From assembly GCF_019222765.1 (NCBI RefSeq), contig NZ_CP078145.1:1178001-1242000 (forward strand): DNA of 64,000 bases, in the 5' to 3' direction. The translations under genes were made by a program, and so were the position numbers. This DNA comes from Nocardia iowensis (lineage in GTDB: Bacteria > Actinomycetota > Actinomycetes > Mycobacteriales > Mycobacteriaceae). How positions within the stretch are numbered: the first letter of the stretch is position 1; the number at the start of each line of letters is the position of its first letter. The notes beneath the pieces are model-generated. The model did not search any database, had not been told where the DNA came from, and was given only the letters and a program-made list of their open reading frames with translations. Positions 56,618 to 64,000 of this stretch are shown in pieces.

Positions 56618-58428
56618 GAGAACTTCACTACAGGCTCTGCGGCGAAGCCGTCTCTATCCGAATCCCTGAGACAGACGCCGACCTCACTCAGTTCTCTGAC
56701 TGGATCGACGCCAACAATCGACGCCGGATCGGGCTCGACACCGAAACCACCGGCCTAGACATCTACAGCGCCGGATACCGGCTCCGCACAGTGCAATTCG
56801 GCACCGAACGCGAAGGCTGGGTGCTGGTCGTGGAGAACGGCGCCCGGTTCCTCGAGGTCGCACGAAAAGCCGTCCTCAGCCTCAGCCACCCGATCATTCA
56901 GAACGCCAGTTTCGATATCCAGGTGCTCGAACACCACCTCGCGGTGCCATCGGTGCAACTGTGGCCCAGGGTGGCCGATACGCGGATCCTCGCCCACCTG
57001 GTGGACCCGCGCGGCGAAGAGGAAGGCGGCACCGGCCACTCGCTCGAAGCGTTGGTGAAGCGCTACGTCGACCCCAACGCAGGCGAGGAGGTCAAGGGGC
57101 TACCCGCCAAACTAGCGACGCGGTACAAGACCAGCAAAGACAAGATATGGGCCGTCCCCGAGGTCGTAGACGACCCCGAATATCTGCTCTACGCCGGGAT
57201 GGACCCCGTATTCACGATGCGGCTCCACAGCGCGGTAGAGCCCTTGGTGCCCAGCGAATCCCGGCACCTGATCGCCTACGAACACGAGGTAGCCCGGGTG
57301 TGCTCCGCGATGGAGCGAACCGGGTTCTTGCTCGATGTCACCTACACAGAACAGCTCGCCGACGAGCTGAGGGCACAAGAGGAAGAGGCGACGCTTCACG
57401 CGTTGGCGTTCTTCGGAATCCACTCGGTGAACGCCACCGAGGAGGTCGCCGAAGTGCTCTGGGAACTTGGAGTCCAGATCCCCGAACGGACACCGACAGG
57501 CAAGCGGAAAGTCGACAAGGTTCTGTTGGGCAACCTTGCCGAAGATGTCCCCGAGTTGGGCAGCGTCGGGCATCTGGTCGCCGCAGTTACCGAGGCCAAG
57601 AAGGCGCGGAAGTGGCGAAAGACATGGCTGCAATCGTTCCTGGAAGGCCGCGATCCCGGAGACCGGGTGCATCCCTCGATCCATCCGCTTCGTGCCCGCA
57701 CCGCTCGAATGTCGATCTCGACCATCCCGGCTCAAACGTTGCCCTCCGGAGACCCGACGATCCGGCGGTGCTTTATCGCCGAGCCGGGCCGCTCGATCGT
57801 CAGCGTTGACTATGCGGCGCAAGAACTTCGGGTACTCGCCGCGCTGTCTGGTGATCCGACTATGCGGCAGGCATTCGCTGAAGGCGCGGACCTTCACCAA
57901 CTCACCGCCGAGGCGGCAGGTGTCGTCCGCCAAGTCGGCAAGACAACCAATTTCTTGCAGGTCTACGGCGGCGGTGCTTCAACCCTCGCCGAAAAAGCCG
58001 ATATCGATATGGCGACTGCCAAGCAGGTGTTCGCGGCCTTCGCCCGAACCTATCCACAGGTGGCTGTCTTCGCGAAGCGGCTGTCGAAAATCGCTGTCCA
58101 ACAGGGATACATCACCACCCGAACAGGTCGACGCCTGCCGGTCGACCGCTCACGCCCATACTCGGCGCTCAACTACATGATCCAGAGCACCAGCCGAGAT
58201 GTGACCTGCCGCGGTCTTCTCGCGTTGGACAACGCCGGATTCACACCCTACCTGCGGTTACCCGTGCATGACGAGGTAATCGCCTCGGTGCCGGCCGAGC
58301 ACGCCGAGTACGGCGCACGGGAGATCGCACGCCATCTACGGATGGAACTCGAAGGCGTCCTGATCGACACCGACGCCGACGTTTACGGCCCCTCGTGGGG
58401 ACACGGATACATGACGAAAGCAGCTTGA
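56614..58428 (+). CDS. DNA polymerase I (family A)
   Basis: A 604-residue family A polymerase. GTG 56614 overlaps the preceding stop; upstream frame is shadow. 3'-5' exonuclease: LDTETTGLD with D42/E44, IIQNASFDIQVLEHH, ADTRILAHLVDP and YAGMDPVFTM. Polymerase: motif A SVDYAAQELRVLAAL, motif B RQVGKTTNFLQVYGGG (leucine where many have glycine after NF), motif C LPVHDEVIASV. No 5' nuclease domain. Replicative enzyme; L5 gp44 counterpart. Confidence 0.96.
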   Translation: MRELHYRLCGEAVSIRIPETDADLTQFSDWIDANNRRRIGLDTETTGLDIYSAGYRLRTVQFGTEREGWVLVVENGARFLEVARKAVLSLSHPIIQNASFDIQVLEHHLAVPSVQLWPRVADTRILAHLVDPRGEEEGGTGHSLEALVKRYVDPNAGEEVKGLPAKLATRYKTSKDKIWAVPEVVDDPEYLLYAGMDPVFTMRLHSAVEPLVPSESRHLIAYEHEVARVCSAMERTGFLLDVTYTEQLADELRAQEEEATLHALAFFGIHSVNATEEVAEVLWELGVQIPERTPTGKRKVDKVLLGNLAEDVPELGSVGHLVAAVTEAKKARKWRKTWLQSFLEGRDPGDRVHPSIHPLRARTARMSISTIPAQTLPSGDPTIRRCFIAEPGRSIVSVDYAAQELRVLAALSGDPTMRQAFAEGADLHQLTAEAAGVVRQVGKTTNFLQVYGGGASTLAEKADIDMATAKQVFAAFARTYPQVAVFAKRLSKIAVQQGYITTRTGRRLPVDRSRPYSALNYMIQSTSRDVTCRGLLALDNAGFTPYLRLPVHDEVIASVPAEHAEYGAREIARHLRMELEGVLIDTDADVYGPSWGHGYMTKAA

Positions 58429-58430
58429 CT

Positions 58431-58634
58431 ATGAAAAAGATTGTGGCCGTTGGTCTTCTGGCTTTCGGCGTTCTGGTTTTGTCCGCGTGCGATCCCTCCA
58501 GGGCGGGCACGGTCGGAACAGAGGTACGAACCGTCCGGCTCCAGGACGGCAGGACGGTCTTCTGTGTAGTCGCCGCCAACACCAGCGCGAAGTCAGCGGC
58601 GCTCGATTGCGATTGGCAGCACAGTGGACGATGA
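58431..58634 (+). CDS. Small phage lipoprotein
   Basis: A 67-residue protein with a lipoprotein signal (MKKIVAVGLLAFGVLVLSAC, lipobox LSAC) and a mature part of 48 residues with VRTVRLQDGRTVFCVVAANTS and one more pair of cysteines. Located two bases after the polymerase. Prophage lipoproteins often block superinfection; that role is only suggested by type. Confidence 0.78.
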   Translation: MKKIVAVGLLAFGVLVLSACDPSRAGTVGTEVRTVRLQDGRTVFCVVAANTSAKSAALDCDWQHSGR

Positions 58635-58959
58635 CGAGTTCCTGGACCGGCTCTACCAAGCGTGGGCCAAGACCACCGATGCCGACCAGGCCGCATGGGC
58701 GGCCTCCGAAGACGAAGGACTCGGTGTCTGGGAAGTCTGGTCTGTCGAAGGCCAGGACCAGAAGTCACCCATCGTGTCATTCGCCAACCAAGCCGACGCC
58801 GAATTCATAGCCATCGTCCACTCCGGACTCCCGGCGTTGATTCGCCGGTTCCGTGAAGCCCTGGACGAAGCCGAACGACTCGACATCGAGAAAGACGCTC
58901 TTACCGGTCAGCTCGCCGATACCGAACTGGCACTTGAGAACTCGAAGGGACTGCATTGA
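58624..58959 (+). CDS. Acidic early protein
   Basis: A 111-residue acidic protein starting at GTG within the end of the lipoprotein gene. WEVWSVEGQDQKSPIVSFANQADAEFIAIVHSGLPALIRRF and a coiled-coil end. Unknown family. TTGA overlap with the next gene. Confidence 0.72.
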   Translation: MDDDEFLDRLYQAWAKTTDADQAAWAASEDEGLGVWEVWSVEGQDQKSPIVSFANQADAEFIAIVHSGLPALIRRFREALDEAERLDIEKDALTGQLADTELALENSKGLH

Positions 58960-59117
58960 CCTACCGCAACAACAAGAAGCGGACCTCCTACCGAACCAGC
59001 ACCGCGAGTTCATCCAACAACGAGGTCGCAACCGCGACGACAGCCTACGAGTCGGGTGTACCGGCCTCCCCGTGTGACTCCTCCACCACCGCTAGCCACT
59101 GCGGGAGCGGCGAATGA
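58956..59117 (+). CDS. Small Ser/Thr-rich protein
   Basis: A 53-residue frame starting TTG and ending in an ATGA overlap with lysB, so it fits the coupled operon exactly. Composition is serine/threonine/asparagine-rich (RTSYRTSTASSSNN) and disordered, with two cysteines. Unknown function. Confidence 0.5.
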   Translation: MTYRNNKKRTSYRTSTASSSNNEVATATTAYESGVPASPCDSSTTASHCGSGE

Positions 59118-59839
59118 TCGATGTCCTGATCATGGGCGGCACCTGGAACCCAAACGGGGAGGGCGTCACTAACGCATTCGCGTCCCACCTGGACCCGGCC
59201 AAGTTCCGGGCGCGCTGGATCGACTACCCCGCCGACTACGGCAACCGGGTCACCTACGCCGACTCCGTCCGCGCCGGACGTGAAGCGCTCATCAACGCCA
59301 TCAGGGCCACGCCGAATCTCGTCGTTCTCGCTGGCTACAGCCAAGGCGCGGGCATCGCCGGAGACGTGGCCGACGAGATCGGCCGCGGAATGCACACCGA
59401 CCTGGAAGTGCTCGGTGTCGCGCTGATCGCGGACCCAGCCCGGCCGGCGGGGATAGACCTGGTCGGCCTGGACCCCGGCGGCTACGGCATCACCGGACAA
59501 CGGCACATCACCGGCATTCCAGCCTGGCACGTCGCCGCCGAAGGCGACCCAATCACCGCGCTACCCGAAGGGTCGGCGCTGCGTTCGATCGCGGACCTGT
59601 CCGCGTACTGGAACATGGCGAGTCTGGACGGATTCATCCGATGGGGCCAATCTCTCATCGAGACCGCGAGCAGTAGGCAGCTCCAGCGGTGGTGGTCGAT
59701 CGAAAACCATCGGACCTGGTTCGGCGCAGCTCGCCAAGCACGGGCGTACCTGTTCGACGGCCGCCACACCGACGCATACGTGTTCGAGGGCCACGCACAG
59801 CGACTGGCCGAAGCCCTGAACGAGGAGTTCGGCTATTGA
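59114..59839 (+). CDS. lysB: LysB-type esterase
   Basis: A 241-residue alpha/beta hydrolase of the lysin B/cutinase group. Nucleophile motif GYSQG (S76), an aspartate in AAEGDPITAL and a C-terminal EGHAQRLAEAL histidine form the triad. LysB cleaves the bond between mycolic acids and arabinogalactan, needed for release from mycolate hosts. In L5 lysB follows lysA in the late arm; here it is in the early arm on the other strand, 18 kb from lysA. Confidence 0.85.
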   Translation: MIDVLIMGGTWNPNGEGVTNAFASHLDPAKFRARWIDYPADYGNRVTYADSVRAGREALINAIRATPNLVVLAGYSQGAGIAGDVADEIGRGMHTDLEVLGVALIADPARPAGIDLVGLDPGGYGITGQRHITGIPAWHVAAEGDPITALPEGSALRSIADLSAYWNMASLDGFIRWGQSLIETASSRQLQRWWSIENHRTWFGAARQARAYLFDGRHTDAYVFEGHAQRLAEALNEEFGY

Positions 59840-60750
59840 CCGAACTAGTCATCACTCGCGGCTATCCAGGCAGCGGGAAAACCACCTATGCGCTCAACTG
59901 GATTGCAGAACAACCGAACCGAGCGCGGGTCAATCGAGATGACCTCCGCAAGATGCTGTTCAACGGCGAAGGCATCCTCACCGACGCGCAAGAGTGCGCC
60001 GTTACCGTGGCGCAAAACGCCATGGCGGCAAGCCTGCTCGACCGGGAAATCTCGGTAATCGTTGACGACACCAACCTGCGCCTGCGAGTCGCCCGAAACT
60101 GGGCGGATCTGGCCCGCGAGCACGGAGCCGACTTCCGATGCGTCGACTTCCGGACCGATGCCGAGACCTGTATCGAGCGAAACCGGGCGCGGCAACGAGC
60201 CGCGCAACGCTACGTTCCGCACGGGCGAATCCTCGATATAGCCAAACGGTTTCCAGTCGCCCAGTGGCAACCGGTCACACCGCGGACCGTGGCCGATCTC
60301 GAACGGTACGTACCGGACATCACGAAGCCCGAAGCGTGGATTTTCGATTTGGACGGCACGCTCGCCCACATGCACGGGCGCGATCCCTACGATTTCAGCC
60401 GAGTAGGAGAAGACGCGGTCGACCACACCGTCCGTCACGTCTACCAGATGCTGTCCACGGACGAAACGCCGTCAGGTTCTCCCGTCATGATCATCGTGTC
60501 AGGCCGCAAGGCCGTCTGCCTGGACGCCTCGCTGGCGTGGCTGCACCGTCAGCAGATCTACTCCGACCTGACCCTCATGAGAGCCGACGACGACAACCGG
60601 CCCGACCACATCGTGAAGCTCGAAATCTTCAACAAACACATCCGGCACAACTACAACGTGCTCGGTGTCTTTGACGACCGCAACTCCGTTGTCGCTATGT
60701 GGCGACGGCTGGGGCTCAAGACATTTCAGGTCCAGGAAGGGAACTTCTAG
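59836..60750 (+). CDS. Polynucleotide kinase/phosphatase
   Basis: A 304-residue two-domain enzyme. N-terminal kinase: Walker A GYPGSGKTT (K15), RVNRDDLR, VIVDDTNLR. C-terminal HAD phosphatase: FDLDGTLA with D171 and D173, MIIVSGRK, and GVFDDRNSVVAMWRRLG. Same layout as T4 Pnkp, which repairs ends of cleaved tRNA. TTG start coupled to lysB. The RNA ligase follows one base later. Confidence 0.93.
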   Translation: MTELVITRGYPGSGKTTYALNWIAEQPNRARVNRDDLRKMLFNGEGILTDAQECAVTVAQNAMAASLLDREISVIVDDTNLRLRVARNWADLAREHGADFRCVDFRTDAETCIERNRARQRAAQRYVPHGRILDIAKRFPVAQWQPVTPRTVADLERYVPDITKPEAWIFDLDGTLAHMHGRDPYDFSRVGEDAVDHTVRHVYQMLSTDETPSGSPVMIIVSGRKAVCLDASLAWLHRQQIYSDLTLMRADDDNRPDHIVKLEIFNKHIRHNYNVLGVFDDRNSVVAMWRRLGLKTFQVQEGNF

Positions 60751-60751
60751 C

Positions 60752-62017
60752 TTGCGTTTCGACACCCCCAAGAACGAGAACTACTCAGCCGTGGTCACTT
60801 CGGTGAAGGCTGTCCTTTCGCTGAAGGACAAGGACCGCATCGTCGGCCTGCCCCTCTACGGGCACCAAGCCATCGCCCAAAAAGGCTGGCAGGTAGGCGA
60901 TCTCGGCGTGTTCTTTCCCGCCGAAACACAGCTCAGCCACGCCTACGCCTCAGCGAACAACCTGTATCGCAACGCCGATCTCAACGAGGATCCGACATCC
61001 ACCGGATACCTCGAAGACAACCGCAGGGTCAAGGCGTTGAAGTTCGGCGGGCACCGAAGCGACGCCATGTTCATGCCATTGACAAGCCTGGCATTCACCG
61101 GCATTGATCCGGACGAGCTTCGCGACGGCGACACCTTCGACACGCTGAACAACGTCGAAATCTGCCGCAAGTACGAGGTGAGGCCACTACGGACCGCGAG
61201 CACCAAAGGCAACCTGGCGCCGAAGCCACGACGCATTGCCGACAAGTACTTTCCGCAACATCTCGACACCAACCAGTACTGGCGACACCAACACGCGATC
61301 GAACCCGATGACTTCGTCTACGTCACGCAGAAGCTTCACGGCACGTCGATCAGAGTTGGGCGGACCCTCGTTGAGCGCAAGCTCCCCTGGCGAGAACGGC
61401 TCGCTAAGCGCCTCGGCGTCACGGTTCAGCAGACCGCCTACGACAACGTCTACGGATCGCGGCGGGTCATCAAAGACATCAATGACCCCGACCAGATCCA
61501 CCACTACGGCATGGACATCTGGACCACCGAGGGCAAGAAGCTCGACGGCCTGATCCCAGCCGGGCACGTGATTTACGGCGAACTAATCGGCTGGACTTCT
61601 GACCTCTCTCCCATCCAGAAGGGATACACCTACGACATCCCGAAGGGGCACGCCAGGCTATACGTCTATCGCGTCGCGATGGTGAACCCAGAAGGGCGGA
61701 TGACCGATCTCGCATGGCCGCAACTCGAAGAGTTCTGCCACAGCCTCGGACTCAACCCCGCACCGCTGCTATGGGCTGGATATGCCGAGAATTTCCAGGT
61801 CGATGATTGGATGGACCGCCGATACTACGACGAGGGACACCCGAACGCGGTCCCGCTCGACCCCGGTACGACGGTCGATGAGGGCGTGGTGGTCCGCGTC
61901 GAAGGGCTGACACCAGACCTCTACAAAGCCAAGGCACCCCGGTTCTACGAACATGAGACCGATATGAACAACCAAGGAATCCCGGATATGGAATCGACAC
62001 AAGCCGCAGCGGCGTAG
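60752..62017 (+). CDS. RNA ligase
   Basis: A 421-residue ligase. Nucleotidyl lysine K194 in VTQKLHGTSIRVG (KxxG), then YDNVYGSR, HVIYGELIGW, DEGVVVRVEG and YKAKAPRFYE for the remaining motifs. The 190-residue N-terminal extension, perhaps an OB-like domain, recalls Deinococcus-type Rnl5 ligases. TTG start. With the kinase/phosphatase it forms a full RNA end-healing and sealing pair. Confidence 0.92.
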   Translation: MRFDTPKNENYSAVVTSVKAVLSLKDKDRIVGLPLYGHQAIAQKGWQVGDLGVFFPAETQLSHAYASANNLYRNADLNEDPTSTGYLEDNRRVKALKFGGHRSDAMFMPLTSLAFTGIDPDELRDGDTFDTLNNVEICRKYEVRPLRTASTKGNLAPKPRRIADKYFPQHLDTNQYWRHQHAIEPDDFVYVTQKLHGTSIRVGRTLVERKLPWRERLAKRLGVTVQQTAYDNVYGSRRVIKDINDPDQIHHYGMDIWTTEGKKLDGLIPAGHVIYGELIGWTSDLSPIQKGYTYDIPKGHARLYVYRVAMVNPEGRMTDLAWPQLEEFCHSLGLNPAPLLWAGYAENFQVDDWMDRRYYDEGHPNAVPLDPGTTVDEGVVVRVEGLTPDLYKAKAPRFYEHETDMNNQGIPDMESTQAAAA

Positions 62018-62097
62018 AAGAAGCGGAATGCGGGGGGCCGTCGTGCCGGACCCCCGCAACCACGTATCCGAGACGACTCTCAGTCTCGAAAAAGTGC

Positions 62098-62115
62098 CGG
62101 GAGCCGAAGCTCCCG
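62098..62115. terminator. Terminator after RNA ligase
   Basis: CGGGAGC-CGAA-GCTCCCG in the convergent gap. A second hairpin around CCGGAGAGC/GCTCTCGG follows near 62185-62205 for the opposing DUF2637 gene. Confidence 0.65.
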
Positions 62116-62237
62116 ACGTCGGCCGCTGCGACGTGTGAATGAGACAGCGACGAAATCGAAGATATCACCGCACGACCGGTAACCCCCGGAGAGCTCAGCT
62201 CTCGGGAGGTCGTCCAGGGGGTACCGGCCGGGCGCAG

Positions 62238-62705
62238 CTAAGCCGGAACAAGCTCCAACTCGGAGATATCGAACTCCGCGGCCGACTGGTCAACCGCTTC
62301 GCCCCCGGGCGCGTCGGCCTGGTCGCGCATCACCATCGTCAGGTGGGTTACCGCGAGCAGCACGAGCGGAGGCACAGCAGAAATACCGACCGCGACCCAC
62401 GAGCCGGCCGACAGGTAGGCGGCCAGACCGTTGCCTACGACCGACAGGAGTGCACCGACACCGAGCAGCACCCACGCGTACCAAGCATGTCGCCGCATCG
62501 CGGTAGCCGCGATCGTGGACACGATCACCAGACCATCCACGATCAACGGAAACGACCACGGGTGCGGGGTGTGGTAATGCGCCGCGAGCCAAGACAACTC
62601 GGTGTAGGAGACCAGGAACGAGAACCCGCCGACCGCGACGGTTCCGGCCGTCGCTGCCTGGACCGGGGTCACCTCGGAGACGCGCGAGAACGCACGAGAT
62701 AGCAT
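62238..62705 (-). CDS. DUF2637 membrane protein
   Basis: A 155-residue protein with four predicted transmembrane helices (about 18-38, 52-68, 76-98, 102-122) and an acidic C-terminal tail. It matches DUF2637, frequent in actinobacterial plasmids and integrative elements. It is the only minus-strand gene in the early arm and faces the excisionase; the intergenic region carries an inverted repeat. Function unknown. Confidence 0.82.
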   Translation of the reverse strand: MLSRAFSRVSEVTPVQAATAGTVAVGGFSFLVSYTELSWLAAHYHTPHPWSFPLIVDGLVIVSTIAATAMRRHAWYAWVLLGVGALLSVVGNGLAAYLSAGSWVAVGISAVPPLVLLAVTHLTMVMRDQADAPGGEAVDQSAAEFDISELELVPA

Positions 62706-62712
62706 CGTGTTG

Positions 62713-62731
62713 CACCAACCTCAACTTGGTG
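62713..62731. promoter_or_regulatory. Inverted repeat CACCAA-N7-TTGGTG
   Basis: Perfect six-base inverted repeat eight bases upstream of the DUF2637 start. Likely operator for a dimeric regulator; it could control lysogeny genes on both sides. Confidence 0.45.
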
Positions 62732-62920
62732 TATCGCCCCTCATCGGAGTACCAGTCCGGTGGGGGGCTCTTTATTGCTTGTCGGACTCGACCGTATGGA
62801 CTTCGGCGTCCGGCGTCAACGCACGAAATTGCAGCCGCGAGACGGCTTCCCGAATCAGCTAACCCGGAGCAACGGAGTTGGCTATAGACAACCACTGAAA
62901 CCCTCACGGAAGGTTCCGAA

Positions 62921-63118
62921 CTGTCCGAAAAAGAAGAATGGCTAACCCGCCAACAAGTCGCTGACCGACTGGGATTCGCAGTCAAGACTCTCGCTAACTG
63001 GGCATCTGAGAAGAAGGGGCCACCCTTCACGAAAGTCGGCCGCGGCCGATGCCGCTACCGTGCCTGCGACGTCTTGACCTGGCAGATTCAGCAGTTCGGA
63101 GACGACGTGGCGGGCTGA
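62921..63118 (+). CDS. xis: Excisionase-like HTH protein (Xis)
   Basis: A 65-residue winged-helix protein: EEWLTRQQVADRLGFAVKTL, NWASEKKGPPFTKVG, CRYRACDVLTWQIQQ, the pattern of MerR/AlpA-like excisionases. The open frame has no ATG, GTG or TTG upstream of the fold; CTG at 62921 is preceded by GGAAGG with seven-base spacing. It ends 22 bases before the integrase. Confidence 0.8.
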   Translation: MSEKEEWLTRQQVADRLGFAVKTLANWASEKKGPPFTKVGRGRCRYRACDVLTWQIQQFGDDVAG

Positions 63119-63140
63119 GAACAAGAAGGCGTGTAAACGA

Positions 63141-64000
63141 TTGCCTCGTATAGCAATGGTTCCGGGGGCCGAGCCAGAGAAGAAGCCAGTTCCGGTCAAA
63201 GGTGCTGATGGCCAGTGGCATATCAACGAGGTGCGGCACCGGCGATTCAACGGTACTTACACACGCTCGTCCGGCTCCGGTCGTACACAGAAAGAGTGCT
63301 TGGAACGCTTTTGGGAAGCATGGGACCGCAACCGACGCAAGGGATCTAACCGACGTCGCTCGAGTCGAAGCACTACCAAGCTTGCGACGACCGACAAGAT
63401 GAGCCGGGCTTTTGAGATGCTGATCGAAGAGACCGAGAAGCGTGTGGAGAGCGGCGAAATCAAAGAGAAGACACTCGGGCTCTACCGGCAGGCTATATAC
63501 CAGTCCGACACCGAGGAAACGTGGAGAACGAAGCCGGATGCGATACGTCTTGAAACCGAAATGGGCAACCTGTCCATAGCAGAAGCTGGAGACCCCGGCT
63601 TCTTGACTGACTACCTTTGGGATGTTTTCGAGGATCAACCAGGCGTAGCAACGCTGCACTACACAGTACTGAGCAGGCTGTTCAAGCTCCTGACCCGGCA
63701 GAAACTGTTCGATGTCTCGCCTATCAAGCTGATCGAGCGTCCGAAGAAGAAGCCAGGGCAGCAGCGGGCGGTAACCACTGATGAGCGGGGCTGTCTATAC
63801 CGAATGCTCGTGGTGCACAGGCGAAATCCCCGTGCCGCTCGGTGGCTCATGCCGTTCGTCTTGACCCTCCTCGGTACAGGTGTACGCACGTCGGAGGGGC
63901 TTGCGTTGAGGTGGTGTGACCTGGACTTGACCGATGAGTGCGGCATTGCCTACATCGGTGCCACGATCGTAAAAGTGGCGGGTAAACCGCCTTACAGGCA
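63141..64000 (+). CDS. int: Tyrosine integrase, truncated by the window edge
   Basis: At least 286 residues are visible. TTG at 63141 or ATG at 63156 starts the frame. After a basic N-terminus (arm-binding) and a core-binding domain (VATLHYTVLSRLFKLLTRQKL), the catalytic domain begins FVLTLLGTGVRTSEGLALRW, containing the first catalytic arginine. The later HxxR and tyrosine lie beyond the window. It should mediate site-specific integration, with the other attachment site to the right. Confidence 0.93.
   Translation, partial: MPRIAMVPGAEPEKKPVPVKGADGQWHINEVRHRRFNGTYTRSSGSGRTQKECLERFWEAWDRNRRKGSNRRRSSRSTTKLATTDKMSRAFEMLIEETEKRVESGEIKEKTLGLYRQAIYQSDTEETWRTKPDAIRLETEMGNLSIAEAGDPGFLTDYLWDVFEDQPGVATLHYTVLSRLFKLLTRQKLFDVSPIKLIERPKKKPGQQRAVTTDERGCLYRMLVVHRRNPRAARWLMPFVLTLLGTGVRTSEGLALRWCDLDLTDECGIAYIGATIVKVAGKPPYR

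Noticed and set aside
1..64000. CRISPR array
   Set aside because: No set of regularly spaced identical repeats with unique spacers was seen; the hairpin array at 42.8 kb has a different sequence in each stem.

Overview
The window is GC-rich actinobacterial DNA, most probably from a Nocardia or close relative. This is judged from a run of paralogous DUF7373-type lipoproteins, a mycobacterial-style Ser/Thr kinase, SOS boxes of the mycobacterial type, and a phage mycolyl-ester lysin (LysB) that only makes sense on a mycolate-bearing host.

Region 1 (1 to about 11.8 kb) is host chromosome. It holds four full lipoprotein paralogues plus one just upstream of the same family, a membrane Ser/Thr kinase set among them, an FHA-domain protein that could read the kinase, and a lipid-anchored zinc metallopeptidase. 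A strong bidirectional terminator lies at about 11.79 kb. Region 2 (11.8-18.3 kb) is an accessory island: a resolvase-like fragment, a TrmO-like methyltransferase, and an XRE/TPR regulator divergent from a tightly coupled operon of 8-10 small genes of unknown function. A tandem operator-like repeat sits in the divergent promoter. Region 3 (18.3-20.2 kb) is mostly non-coding. It begins with about 1 kb rich in stable stem-loops and continues with two tandem modules, each a conserved two-hairpin leader in front of a small paralogous membrane protein.

Region 4 (about 20.2 kb to beyond the right edge) is a temperate siphovirus prophage related in gene content and order to mycobacteriophage L5 (cluster A). 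The structural arm is on the minus strand, read from 42.7 kb down to 20.5 kb: HNH, small terminase, tRNA-Asn, LysA amidase, fibre-like proteins, SGNH hydrolase, large terminase, portal, MuF-like protein, scaffold, major capsid, head-tail connectors, tail terminator, tail tube, frameshifted tail chaperones, tape measure, minor tail proteins, holin-like proteins and two paralogous terminal tail proteins. The early arm is on the plus strand from 43.3 to 64 kb: small orphan genes separated by stem-loops, an L5-type immunity repressor, a Cas4/RecB-like nuclease, a RecA/DnaB-like ATPase, endonuclease VII, a two-frame primase, NrdH, metallophosphoesterase, DNA polymerase I, a lipoprotein, LysB, polynucleotide kinase/phosphatase and RNA ligase, a DUF2637 protein, an excisionase and a tyrosine integrase that runs off the right edge. 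The 600 bp between the two arms has no gene and carries about nine consecutive hairpins; by analogy with L5 it should hold the cos site.

Points that stand out: a perfect SOS box in the promoter region of the immunity repressor and another before a small gene at the left end; several genes with no canonical start codon but a plausible near-cognate one (CTG, GTT); a palindromic terminator inside the 5' coding part of the nuclease gene; a repeated leaderless promoter with a palindromic spacer; an RNA-repair pair together with a phage tRNA-Asn that lacks U33; and the tandem structured-leader/membrane-protein modules. The attachment sites are not visible: attR lies beyond the window, and attL is inferred to lie in or near 18.3-20.2 kb.
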